DNA from: CAYVDH01 sp964450355
GTDB lineage: Bacteria; Bacteroidota; Bacteroidia; NS11-12g; UBA955
Direction of reading: 5' to 3'
DNA: 25,953 nt
Assembly: GCA_964450355.1 (NCBI GenBank)
Contig: CAYVDH010000027.1
Span: 1-25,953, forward strand
Shown: in pieces, positions 1 to 7,674 of the stretch
How positions within the stretch are numbered: position 1 is the first letter of the stretch
How the letters are laid out: the number at the start of each line of letters is the position of its first letter
Translations under genes and position numbers: made by a program
Notes under the pieces: model-generated
Database searches by the model: none
What the model was told of the DNA's origin: nothing
Seen by the model: the letters and a program-made list of their open reading frames with translations, nothing else

Positions 1-2
1 TG

Positions 3-491
3 CCTAGTGAACCAAACTCAAAATACGAAGTTAAAATGGTTGATTTTTCAGAATTCCATTTAGCTTGTGTTGAAAATAAAAATTTCTCATTTAGCAAAAT
101 CGATAGCACATTATTTTCTTCTGGTTTTGGCATGGTTGCTGGTCATTTGGCATCAAATAAAATTGAATCCAACTATGGTGCTTATAGTGTTTTCAAAAAC
201 TACAATGAATCAACACAAACATCAGATATTTATATAGGAATGTCAGTGAATGCACATTTCGATTCTAAAGACAAAGTACAATGTCTAGATATTCCAAATT
301 CAAAAGCCATAATGGTGGAATATTACGGAGAATATTCTAAAACAGGGGAAGCATACGGGTCTTTAATAAACTATGAAAAAGAAAATAATTTGAAAATAGA
401 TTATGCAGTTGAACATTATGTCACCGATCCTAAATCTGTGAATTACGACTACAGCAAAGTGTTAACTAAAATATATTTTGTTATCAAATAA
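3..491 (+). CDS. GyrI-like effector-binding domain protein (5'-truncated)
   Basis: The frame is open from base 3 of the window, so the ATG at 36 is probably internal and the true start lies off the left edge. The visible part looks like a GyrI-like/AraC effector-binding domain. Its C-terminus has the family signature: a 'YYGEY' segment, then 'AVEHYVTDP', then a last strand ending 'TKIYFVIK', which resembles the usual E-Y-x-T/N-DP...T-x-I-x-x-P/V pattern. In Bacteroidota this domain often follows an SRPBCC domain or a membrane anchor rather than a DNA-binding domain, but that part is not visible. The domain binds small hydrophobic molecules; no specific ligand can be named. The gene ends 26 nt before a strong terminator and converges on the E1 gene. 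I am fairly confident of the domain and not of the overall protein type. Confidence 0.7.
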   Translation, partial: PSEPNSKYEVKMVDFSEFHLACVENKNFSFSKIDSTLFSSGFGMVAGHLASNKIESNYGAYSVFKNYNESTQTSDIYIGMSVNAHFDSKDKVQCLDIPNSKAIMVEYYGEYSKTGEAYGSLINYEKENNLKIDYAVEHYVTDPKSVNYDYSKVLTKIYFVIK

Positions 492-510
492 TGAATCAAA
501 TATACGCATT

Positions 511-545
511 AAAAAAAAGGCTTGAATAAAATCAAGCCTTTTTTT
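511..545. terminator. Bidirectional intrinsic terminator
   Basis: A perfect 9-bp stem (517-525 with 532-540, AAGGCTTGA/TCAAGCCTT) has a 6-nt loop and is flanked by an A-run on the left and a T-run on the right. It therefore works as a hairpin plus U-tract on both strands. It lies between two convergent genes and should stop both transcripts. Confidence 0.9.
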
Positions 546-567
546 ATCCAATATAAAAGATATTTTT

Positions 568-2964
568 TTAAATTTCAGGGTATTTGCTAGGATTGTATTC
601 GTGCATTAAATTATAAATGGCATAAAATATATCTTCGGCATTAGGTTTACTAAAATAATCACCATCAGTACCATAAGCTGGTCTGTGTGCTTTAGCTGAA
701 ATAGTTAATGGAGCAGAATCTAAGTGTAAATATCCTTTTTGTTCTTCAAGTACTTTCTGCATCATGTAAGCTGTTGCTCCACCTGGTACATCTTCATCAA
801 TAAATGCTACTTTATTCGTTTTCTTTAAAGATTCTACAATTAAATGATGTCTATCAAATGGCAACAATGTTTGAACGTCTATTAATTCACAACTGATGTT
901 TAATGATTCTAATTTAACCATGGCATCTTGAATGATTCTCAAAGTACTTCCATAACTTACTATGGTGATATCTGTGCCAAATTTTAAAATTTCAGGTACA
1001 CCTAAAGGCACTGTAAATTCGCCAATATTGCTTGGCATTTTTTCTTTTAATCGGTAACCATTTAAACATTCTACTACCAATGCTGGCTCATCTGATTTTA
1101 ATAGTAAATTATACATACCTGCTGCTTGAGTCATGTTTCTAGGAACGCATACATACATCCCTCTTACAGCATTTATAATCATACCCATAGGCGAACCGCT
1201 GTGCCATATTCCTTCTAGCCTATGTCCTCTGGTCCTAATGATGATAGGCGCTTTCTGACCGCCTTTAGTTCTGTATTGAATGGTTGCTATGTCATCACTC
1301 ATGATTTGGAGAGCATACAACAAATAATCTAAATATTGAATTTCTGCAATTGGTCTGAGCCCGCGCATGGCTGTTCCTATACCTTGTCCTATAATGCTTA
1401 ATTCTCTGATACCGGTATCTGATACCCTTTCTTCTCCATACTTTTCTTGCATGCCTGCAAATCCTTGATTCACGTCACCAATGGCACCAACATCTTCTCC
1501 AAAAGCAAATACTCTTGGGTCTCGTGAAAGTGCAGCATCAAAGCAAGCTAACACCACTTCTCTGCCATCTACCATTAATTCATCATTGAAAATTGGCTTA
1601 ATTTCATTGACATTTAAAGCATTGTGATTAGATTGGCTATGCAAAAGAGAAGAATATCGTTCTTCATTTACCTTAAGAAAGGCATTGTAATAATTTTTAA
1701 GTTCGTTCCTTTCAGGTTGATTAAGACCAATGGTTGCAATTAACACTTTATTGATTGCCATTCCAATGTCTTTTCTGATTGGGTCTTTAATAGTACTTAA
1801 TTGACTTGCAGTTTGCAATGCAACCTCATGATTTATTTTTTCTAAGATTGCTACTACCTCTTTTATGTCATTTTTTAGTGGAGTTAAATAGGCTTCCCAA
1901 GCTTGTTTTTTAGCTTGATTTACAAGCTCTATTGCCTCATTTTCTATATTATCTAATTCCTCTGCACTTGCTAATTGGCTTTGCTCAATCCACTCGCGCA
2001 TTTTTTTTATGCAATCAAAATCTTGTTCCCATTGCAATCTTTCTTTGCTTTTGTATCTTTCATGAGAACCTGAGGTACTGTGTCCTTGAGGTTGAGTTAC
2101 TTCGTTGACATGAATTAGAACAGGGCGGTGATTTTCTCTGCAATGATCTATTGCTTCTTTGTAAACTTTGCATAATTCAGGATAATCCCAGCCCTTAGCA
2201 TGAAAAATATCCACTCCTACTCCATTTTCATCAGAATTAAAACCACTCAATATTGCGCTGATGTTTTCTTTGGTTGTTTGGTATTTTGCAGGAACAGAAA
2301 TGCCATAGGCGTCATCCCACACACTCATTGCTAAGGGAACTTGAAGAACTCCAGCGGCATTCATCACTTCCCAAAAACCTCCTTCGCTAGTACTTGCATT
2401 GCCAATGGTACCAAATGCTACCTCATTCCCTTTGTTAGAAAAATCAGTAAATTGATGCAATTCTTTATTTTCTTTATACAATTTTGAAGCTAAAGCCAAA
2501 CCTAATAATCTTGGCATTTGTCCAGCAGTTGGTGAAATATCTGATGTGGAGTTGTACCTATCCGATTGGGGCAACCAATTTCCATTATCATCCAACATTC
2601 TTGACCCAAAATGCCCATTCATGCTTCTGCCACCACTATTAGGTTCAGCTACAACATCGGTATGGGCGTATAATTGAGCAAAAAACTGCTGAATTGTGTT
2701 CATGCCTGTAGCAAACATGAATGTTTGATCGCGGTAATATCCACTGCGGTAATCTCCTTTTTTAAAGGCTTTTGCCATAGCTAATTGAGCTACTTCTTTA
2801 CCATCACCAAAAATTCCAAATTTTGCTTTTCCTGTTAATACTTCTTTACGTCCAAGTAAGCTTGCCTGACGACTTTCTACAGCTAATTTATAATCATTTA
2901 AAACTTCTGTTTTGAAAGATTCAAAATCCATTTCTTTATTGTCTTTTGCCATTGATTTAGACAT
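568..2964 (-). CDS. Fused 2-oxoacid dehydrogenase E1 (alpha+beta), thiamine-diphosphate dependent
   Basis: E1 catalyses thiamine-diphosphate-dependent decarboxylation of a 2-oxoacid and transfer of the acyl group to lipoyl-E2. At 798 aa both halves are in one chain: E1-alpha (about 1-330, with the phosphorylation-loop-like segment HSTSGSHERYK near 295), a helical linker (about 330-460), the E1-beta pyrimidine-binding domain (about 465-650, with FGEDVG and 'RTRGHRLEG...HSGSP'), and the transketolase C-terminal domain (about 660-790). The cofactor motif is unusual: G188-N189-A190 stands where GDG is expected, and D217-D218 where NN is expected. Fused E1 enzymes are common in Bacteroidota and are often annotated as branched-chain or pyruvate dehydrogenase. 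Substrate cannot be decided here, and no E2 or E3 gene is in the window. A second ATG lies at 2952 (residue 5), and a promoter-like box ends just 4 nt before the first. Confidence 0.93.
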   Translation of the reverse strand: MSKSMAKDNKEMDFESFKTEVLNDYKLAVESRQASLLGRKEVLTGKAKFGIFGDGKEVAQLAMAKAFKKGDYRSGYYRDQTFMFATGMNTIQQFFAQLYAHTDVVAEPNSGGRSMNGHFGSRMLDDNGNWLPQSDRYNSTSDISPTAGQMPRLLGLALASKLYKENKELHQFTDFSNKGNEVAFGTIGNASTSEGGFWEVMNAAGVLQVPLAMSVWDDAYGISVPAKYQTTKENISAILSGFNSDENGVGVDIFHAKGWDYPELCKVYKEAIDHCRENHRPVLIHVNEVTQPQGHSTSGSHERYKSKERLQWEQDFDCIKKMREWIEQSQLASAEELDNIENEAIELVNQAKKQAWEAYLTPLKNDIKEVVAILEKINHEVALQTASQLSTIKDPIRKDIGMAINKVLIATIGLNQPERNELKNYYNAFLKVNEERYSSLLHSQSNHNALNVNEIKPIFNDELMVDGREVVLACFDAALSRDPRVFAFGEDVGAIGDVNQGFAGMQEKYGEERVSDTGIRELSIIGQGIGTAMRGLRPIAEIQYLDYLLYALQIMSDDIATIQYRTKGGQKAPIIIRTRGHRLEGIWHSGSPMGMIINAVRGMYVCVPRNMTQAAGMYNLLLKSDEPALVVECLNGYRLKEKMPSNIGEFTVPLGVPEILKFGTDITIVSYGSTLRIIQDAMVKLESLNISCELIDVQTLLPFDRHHLIVESLKKTNKVAFIDEDVPGGATAYMMQKVLEEQKGYLHLDSAPLTISAKAHRPAYGTDGDYFSKPNAEDIFYAIYNLMHEYNPSKYPEI

Positions 2965-2968
2965 TCCA

Positions 2969-2976
2969 CAAAAATA
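2969..2976 (-). promoter_or_regulatory. Candidate -7 box for the E1 gene
   Basis: On the minus strand this reads TATTTTTG, an exact match to the Bacteroidota -7 consensus TAnnTTTG. Only 4 nt separate it from the ATG at 2964, which would put the transcript start at or beside the start codon (leaderless), or favour the second ATG at 2952. I see no clear TTTG about 19 nt upstream, so this rests on one half of the promoter. Confidence 0.45.
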
Positions 2977-3120
2977 AGGATTAAAAAAGAATATTTACAG
3001 AGCTTATTGAATTTTCTTTCATTCAATTTGTCATTTTAACCAAGATTATGCTCAAGAAAATTTTGACAAAGTATTAAGCAATATTTGGGCAACAAAAACA
3101 AAAATTAATTTAAATTTTTA

Positions 3121-3834
3121 TCAATCTATATCTTCCAAACTGAATGTGATTGGCATGCTGCATAACACTCTTACATTTTTATTTTTTACTTTACCTGGAA
3201 GCCATTTTGGCATGTTTCTAATTACTTTAATAGCTTCAGTTTCACAACCACTTCCTAACTTTGCACTTTTAGAATCAATATGGATATTAGATAGTGAACC
3301 ATCTGTTTCTACAATAAACAACACATTTATTACTCCTTCAATTCCAGATTCAATGGCCATCTTAGGGTAACTTAAATTGTTTTCAAAATACAAATTTAAA
3401 GCTTTATCTCCACCAACAAAAGAAGGCAAATCTGTCAATTCAACTGGTGTATAAAAAGGTTTAATTACTGGGGGTATAATGATTTCACTAGGTTCATTGA
3501 TTATAGGCTGTAAAACATTATTATCTACAAATGGATCGATAACGTGAGAAGAAGTATCTAATGGCTCTCCAATCACAATAGATGTAGAAGGATTTAATTG
3601 AATCTTTTCTGAGGCAAATATTGGCTTAGGTATTTCTAGGATGACGGGAGGAATTGGAACAAATTCATCTTCAGTAAAGCTGCTTGTGTTTTTTGGCTCT
3701 TTGTAGGTTGAAGAAGTAGTTAATGAAAATAGTAGAATGAAAAAGCCTATTGAGAAACAATAGCCTAATAAGGTGAATGATAATTTGTCTTTTTCGAAAG
3801 ATAAAATTTGATTTTTTTTGGTGTTCATAAACAT
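3121..3834 (-). CDS. TonB family energy transducer (copy 1)
   Basis: TonB proteins carry proton-motive energy from the ExbB/ExbD complex to outer-membrane TonB-dependent receptors. This 237-aa protein has a cytoplasmic N-terminus, one membrane segment (about 20-40), a periplasmic Pro/Ile/Val-rich linker (about 45-130) and a TonB C-terminal domain (about 136-237) with the Bacteroidota pattern LPSFVGGDKAL, 'YPKMAIESGIEGVINVLFIV', 'PKWLPGKVKNKNV' and a final 'MPITFSLE'. It lies next to a second TonB gene but has a quite different linker. Two ATGs (3834 and 3828) could serve as start. No ExbB/ExbD genes are nearby, so its partner complex is encoded elsewhere. A receptor cannot be assigned. Confidence 0.88.
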   Translation of the reverse strand: MFMNTKKNQILSFEKDKLSFTLLGYCFSIGFFILLFSLTTSSTYKEPKNTSSFTEDEFVPIPPVILEIPKPIFASEKIQLNPSTSIVIGEPLDTSSHVIDPFVDNNVLQPIINEPSEIIIPPVIKPFYTPVELTDLPSFVGGDKALNLYFENNLSYPKMAIESGIEGVINVLFIVETDGSLSNIHIDSKSAKLGSGCETEAIKVIRNMPKWLPGKVKNKNVRVLCSMPITFSLEDID

Positions 3835-3921
3835 TGAATATTAAAATTGGTTTAACAATGTTTAAATAATGTATAGATGAAAAGAAAAAGTATTCAAAAG
3901 GAAAAAAATGACAATAAAATG

Positions 3922-3953
3922 AAAAAGGCCTGGTAAATTAACCAAGCCTTTTT
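3922..3953 (-). terminator. Intrinsic terminator after the second TonB gene
   Basis: The hairpin arms are 3922-3934 and 3941-3953 with a 6-nt loop. Read on the minus strand the stem pairs throughout, with one G-U wobble, and ends in a U-run. On the plus strand the same position is an A-C mismatch. This asymmetry fits termination of the minus-strand gene that ends at 3975. Confidence 0.82.
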
Positions 3954-3974
3954 TAAAATTTCAACTTTAAAATA

Positions 3975-4679
3975 TTATTCTTCTTCTACAGAGAAAGTGA
4001 TAGGAACCACACATTTTACTTTCACTGCCTTGCGGCTTTGGAAACCGGGTTTCCACATTTTGGATTCTTTCATTTTTTCAACAGCTGTAATTGCCGCTTT
4101 CATAAGTGCTTTAGCTGGTGGTGGTGAAGTTTGAGGACCGTTTGTATTCACATCTATCACATTGCCATTTTCATCTACAATAAAGTAAACATTCACTGTT
4201 CCTTCAATTCCATCATCTTTTTCTGCTTGAGGATATTCTACATTTTCATTTAAAAAATCATTTAATCCATCGTCACCAGTTAAGAATTCTGGCATTTGTT
4301 CAACTCTTTCGTATATTTTTTCTTCTACAATTTTTTCTTTTTCTTCCCCATTACCTGTTGATTCTGGCAATTTTTCTTCAACTTCTTTTGTTTCTTCAAA
4401 CTCTGTAGATTCAAGTGTTTCTTTAGTTTCAACATTGTTATCAACTATTTGAAGAGTTGGTGGTGGTGGCGGTGGTGGTGGTGCTTTTTTGTGGTCAGTA
4501 TTATCAATAACTTCAGTGTCATCGGATTTAGCTACAATTTTCTTTTTCTTGATGTCTTTTTTGAATGTGGTAAAAGAAAACATGATAATGCAAAAAGCCA
4601 AAACAAAAATGGTTCCGACAAGGCCAAATTCTAGCTTCATTTTGCTAATGTCAACATTTGGATTTTTTTTAACTTCCAT
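3975..4679 (-). CDS. TonB family energy transducer (copy 2)
   Basis: This 234-aa TonB-type protein has a short basic cytoplasmic N-terminus, one membrane segment (about 17-36), a cluster of lysines just after the membrane, eight consecutive prolines (67-74), a strongly acidic Glu/Lys-rich linker (about 82-125), and a TonB C-terminal domain (about 129-234: 'EQMPEFLTGDDGL', 'YPQAEKDDGIEGTVNVYFIV', 'WKPG...KAVKVKCVVPITF'). It should link inner-membrane proton-motive force to outer-membrane receptors. It has its own near-perfect promoter and its own terminator, so it is transcribed separately from copy 1. The two C-terminal domains are clearly related, but the linkers are not. Confidence 0.9.
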   Translation of the reverse strand: MEVKKNPNVDISKMKLEFGLVGTIFVLAFCIIMFSFTTFKKDIKKKKIVAKSDDTEVIDNTDHKKAPPPPPPPPTLQIVDNNVETKETLESTEFEETKEVEEKLPESTGNGEEKEKIVEEKIYERVEQMPEFLTGDDGLNDFLNENVEYPQAEKDDGIEGTVNVYFIVDENGNVIDVNTNGPQTSPPPAKALMKAAITAVEKMKESKMWKPGFQSRKAVKVKCVVPITFSVEEE

Positions 4680-4686
4680 AACTTTA

Positions 4687-4717
4687 CAAATTTAATGATT
4701 TTAATGATGAATACAAA
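4687..4717 (-). promoter_or_regulatory. Consensus promoter for the second TonB gene
   Basis: On the minus strand, TTTG (4714-4717) is followed after exactly 19 nt by TAAATTTG (4687-4694). This matches the Bacteroidota housekeeping promoter (-33 TTTG, -7 TAnnTTTG) at both elements. The box ends 7 nt before the ATG at 4679, so the predicted 5' leader is only a few bases or absent. Confidence 0.75.
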
Positions 4718-4819
4718 TAGGTTTTAAAAAGTAAACGATTTTTTTTAAAAAATAACAGAAATTTAACAATGCAAAATTCTTTATGATTTGAAAATCAAAC
4801 ATGTTATAAAAAAACATAA

Positions 4820-5209
4820 TCAATTATCTTCCATAAACTTTAAATTTCCATATACGCTGTGAAACATTAACAAACCTGAAAAACACCCAATAATATCTGC
4901 TATTAAATCCCAATAATCTCCAATTCTATCGACAGTACAATAATGTTGTACTATTTCTATTATAACTGCATACACAATGGATATTAACAACGAAATCCAT
5001 CTAATTTTATTGATTAAAAAGGGGAAGCGCCAATATTTGGACAAACCTTGCATAATAAAGAACACTTGCACAGAAAAAATAAAAGCATGCCCTAATTTAT
5101 CTGTAGAAATTCCAAAAATTAAATCAGATTTAAACCCTCCATTGCTACTTAAACATAGTGTATAAATAAAAATTGCCCACAAAATTGCAGGCAATTGAAA
5201 TTTAATCAT
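4820..5209 (-). CDS. VanZ-like family membrane protein
   Basis: This small integral membrane protein of about 129 aa has four predicted hydrophobic segments. It shows the VanZ-like pattern: 'TDKLGHAFIFSVQVFF' after the first loop, 'EIVQHY' in the third helix, then 'R.GDYWDLIADIIGCFSGLL'. The biochemical role of these proteins is mostly unknown; the namesake gives teicoplanin resistance. I prefer the ATG at 5209. The frame could also start at a TTG at 5227, which adds six residues. It follows gcvH by 31-49 nt on the same strand and is probably the last gene of the aldolase-accD-gcvH group. A gcvH-VanZ neighbourhood is, from memory, common in Flavobacteriia and does not imply shared function. 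Confidence 0.8.
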   Translation of the reverse strand: MIKFQLPAILWAIFIYTLCLSSNGGFKSDLIFGISTDKLGHAFIFSVQVFFIMQGLSKYWRFPFLINKIRWISLLISIVYAVIIEIVQHYCTVDRIGDYWDLIADIIGCFSGLLMFHSVYGNLKFMEDN

Positions 5210-5258
5210 ATGAAATAGTTTAGTCAAAATTATTAAAATGATTTAGACTAAGGTAAAA

Positions 5259-5639
5259 TTAGTGACCAATTAAACTGCGGTATGCAGCTACATCCAACAA
5301 ATCATTAGCTTCAGATGGATTTGACATCTTAACTTTCACCATCCAACCTGTTTGGTATGGGTCGGTGTTAACTGATTCTGGTTGATTTTCTAATTCAGGG
5401 TTTAGTTCCATGATTTCACCAGATACTGGCATGAATAAATCACTCACTGTTTTAACAGCTTCGATGGTTCCGAATGTTGAATCTTTAGATAAGGTTTGAC
5501 CAACAGTTTCGATTTCTACAAACACGATATCTCCAAGCTCACCTTGAGCAAAATCTGTGATACCTATTGTAGCAACATCTCCATCGATGCTTACCCATTC
5601 GTGTTCTTTTGTGTACTTTAAATTTTCTGGAAAGTTCAT
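5259..5639 (-). CDS. gcvH: Glycine cleavage system H protein
   Basis: GcvH is the small lipoylated carrier that shuttles the aminomethyl group among the P, T and L proteins of glycine cleavage. At 126 aa it has the normal length. The lipoyl-domain signature is present, with the modified lysine at K63 in 'FGTIEAVKTVSD'. 'YTKEHEWV' near residue 9 and 'NTDPYQTGWMVKVK' in the C-terminal third are also typical. It lies 39 nt after accD, so co-transcription is likely; both are housekeeping carbon-metabolism proteins. The P and T protein genes are not in the window, as is common in Bacteroidota. Confidence 0.97.
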   Translation of the reverse strand: MNFPENLKYTKEHEWVSIDGDVATIGITDFAQGELGDIVFVEIETVGQTLSKDSTFGTIEAVKTVSDLFMPVSGEIMELNPELENQPESVNTDPYQTGWMVKVKMSNPSEANDLLDVAAYRSLIGH

Positions 5640-5678
5640 TTTATTGTTGTATTTTAAATTTGTTTATTGTTTGTTTAA

Positions 5679-6524
5679 TTAATCCCAAATGTGGCTTAAA
5701 AGCATGCTAATTTTATCTTTCATGATGTTTCTGTTGACAATGAAATCAACAAAACCGTGTTCTAAGAGAAACTCAGAGCTTTGAAATCCTTTAGGCAAAT
5801 CTTTACCAATTGTTTCTTTAATAACCCTAGGACCTGCAAAACCAATTAGTGCTTCGGGTTCTGCAATATTAAAATCGCCTAACATGGCAAATGATGCTGT
5901 AATTCCTCCAGTAGTAGGGTCGGTCAAAATGGATAAATAAGGAATTTTATCTTGTGATAACAACGCTAATTTAGCGGATGTTTTTGCCATTTGCATCAAA
6001 CTAAATGCTGCCTCCATCATACGAGCTCCACCACTTTTACTGATGATGATCATGGGGTGTTTTTTTTCACGTGCATAATCAATTGCTCTTGCAATTTTCT
6101 CGCCAACTACACTACCCATGCTACCACCAATAAACCCAAAGTCCATGCACGCTATGACTACTTTTCTACCATTGGATTTTCCAACAGCAGTTCTCACAGC
6201 GTCTTTTAATCCACTTTTTGCAATGCTGTCTTTTATTCTGTCTTTGTATGCTTTTGTATCAGTGAAATTAAGAGGATCTCCTGAAATTAAATTAGGATTT
6301 AATTCGGTAAATTTATTATCGTCAAAAAGGATCTCAAAATATTCTTTTGAACTAATTTTATAATGATAGTCACATGAAGGGCATACATACCTAGATTCGA
6401 CTAAGTCTTTATGCGGTGTAATGGTTTTGCACTTAGGACACTTATCCCATAATCCGTCTGGTGTGGCTTTTTTCTCTTTGGTTTTGGTAGTAATACCTTC
6501 TGATACTCTTTTGAACCAGCTCAT
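5679..6524 (-). CDS. accD: Acetyl-CoA carboxylase carboxyltransferase subunit beta
   Basis: AccD with AccA forms the carboxyltransferase that moves the carboxyl group from carboxybiotin to acetyl-CoA, giving malonyl-CoA for fatty acid synthesis. The 281-aa length is normal. The N-terminal zinc ribbon has its four cysteines (C29, C32, C48, C51). It is followed by the crotonase-like carboxyltransferase domain with 'GGSMGSVVGEKI', 'SGGARMMEA', 'TDPTTGGITASFAMLGD' and 'IGFAGPRVIKETI'. It lies between the aldolase gene (34-nt gap) and gcvH (39-nt gap), which fits one transcript started before the aldolase. Confidence 0.97.
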   Translation of the reverse strand: MSWFKRVSEGITTKTKEKKATPDGLWDKCPKCKTITPHKDLVESRYVCPSCDYHYKISSKEYFEILFDDNKFTELNPNLISGDPLNFTDTKAYKDRIKDSIAKSGLKDAVRTAVGKSNGRKVVIACMDFGFIGGSMGSVVGEKIARAIDYAREKKHPMIIISKSGGARMMEAAFSLMQMAKTSAKLALLSQDKIPYLSILTDPTTGGITASFAMLGDFNIAEPEALIGFAGPRVIKETIGKDLPKGFQSSEFLLEHGFVDFIVNRNIMKDKISMLLSHIWD

Positions 6525-6558
6525 AATTTATTATGCAAGATTAAAGTAAAGTTTGCGA

Positions 6559-7617
6559 TTAAGCAATAGTTATTTCATTTTCTAAATAGACATCTTGAAT
6601 TGCATTCAACAATGCCACACCTTCGTTCATTGGTTTTTGAAAAGCTTTTCTACCGCTTATTAAACCTTGGCCTCCAGCTCTTTTGTTTATTACTGCTGTT
6701 GTTACTGCTTCGGCTAAATCACTAGCTCCTTTGCTTTCGCCACCACTATTTATTAATCCAGCACGTCCCATGTAACAATTTGCAACTTGGTATCTGCATA
6801 AATCAATTGGGTGATCGGTGCACAAATCTGAATAGACTTTAGCGTGTGTTTTACCAAAATTTAAAGCAGTGTATCCACCGTTATTTGTTGGCAATTTTTG
6901 TTTAATTATATCTGCTTGAATGGTAACTCCTAAATGGTTAGCTTGAGCTGTTAAATCAGTAGCGGTATGGTAATCAATGCCATCTTTTTTGAAACCATTG
7001 TTTCTCAAATAACACCATAAAATTGTTGCCATTCCTAACTCATGAGCTCTTTCGAATGCTTGAGCCACTTCTACTATTTGTCTACCTGATTCAGGTGAAC
7101 CAAAATAGATAGTAGCTCCTACTGCAGTAGCTCCTAAATTCCAAGCTTCTTCAACACTGCCAAACATGATTTGGTCAAATTTATTTGGGTAAGTCAAAAA
7201 TTCATTGTGATTTAATTTAACAATGAATGGAATTTTATGTGCATATTTTCTGCTGCATGCTGCTAACACTCCATAAGTAGAAGCTACAGCGTTACAACCG
7301 CCTTCTATGGCAAGTTTTACGATGTTTTCTGGATCAAAATAGATGGGATTTGGGGCAAAAGATGCACCGCCACTGTGTTCAATTCCTTGATCTACTGGCA
7401 AAATACTCATGTAACCAGTACCCGATAATCGACCATGATTGTATAGAGCACCTAAGCTACGCAACACTTGTGGATTGCGGTTAGTAGAACCAAAAATTCT
7501 GTCTATAAAATCATTTCCAGGTAAATGTATTTGTTCTTTACTGATGGTTTTACATTGGTGAGTTAACAAACTTTCAGCTTGGCTTCCCAATAATTCTTTA
7601 ATTTGTGTATTGCCCAT
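6559..7617 (-). CDS. fbaB: Class I fructose-bisphosphate aldolase (DhnA/FbaB type)
   Basis: This enzyme cleaves fructose 1,6-bisphosphate, reversibly, to glyceraldehyde 3-phosphate and dihydroxyacetone phosphate through a Schiff base and needs no metal. The 352-aa length and layout match the E. coli FbaB group: 'SILPVDQGIEHS' (about 71-82), 'IPFIVKLNHNEFL' (about 129-141), 'LGATAVGATIYFGS' (about 161-174), 'QADIIKQKLP' with candidate Schiff-base lysines K239/K241, and 'GRAGLINSGGESKG'. It is the first gene of the accD-gcvH group and has a -7 box 21 nt before its ATG. Many Flavobacteriia have, as I recall, a class II metal-dependent aldolase beside accD; here the class I type occupies that place. 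Confidence 0.93.
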   Translation of the reverse strand: MGNTQIKELLGSQAESLLTHQCKTISKEQIHLPGNDFIDRIFGSTNRNPQVLRSLGALYNHGRLSGTGYMSILPVDQGIEHSGGASFAPNPIYFDPENIVKLAIEGGCNAVASTYGVLAACSRKYAHKIPFIVKLNHNEFLTYPNKFDQIMFGSVEEAWNLGATAVGATIYFGSPESGRQIVEVAQAFERAHELGMATILWCYLRNNGFKKDGIDYHTATDLTAQANHLGVTIQADIIKQKLPTNNGGYTALNFGKTHAKVYSDLCTDHPIDLCRYQVANCYMGRAGLINSGGESKGASDLAEAVTTAVINKRAGGQGLISGRKAFQKPMNEGVALLNAIQDVYLENEITIA

Positions 7618-7638
7618 ATTTAATTATTTTGAGGGCAG

Positions 7639-7669
7639 CAAAAGTACAATTTTTTAAAAAAAGATGAAA
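7639..7669 (-). promoter_or_regulatory. Promoter for the aldolase-accD-gcvH group
   Basis: On the minus strand, TACTTTTG (7639-7646) matches TAnnTTTG exactly. TTTC (7666-7669) lies 19 nt upstream and is one base from the -33 TTTG. The box ends 21 nt before the ATG at 7617, giving a short leader. Confidence 0.6.
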
Positions 7670-7674
7670 ATCTT

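Noticed and set aside
4449..4634. Tryptophan-rich open frame on the plus strand
   Set aside because: It is the reverse strand of the proline-run and linker of the second TonB gene; repeated CCA/CCG codons read backwards give Trp-rich nonsense.
4740..4819. Possible terminator after the VanZ-like gene
   Set aside because: Only short weak arms (GATTT/AAATC and ATGTT/AACAT) without a stable stem and U-tract are present.
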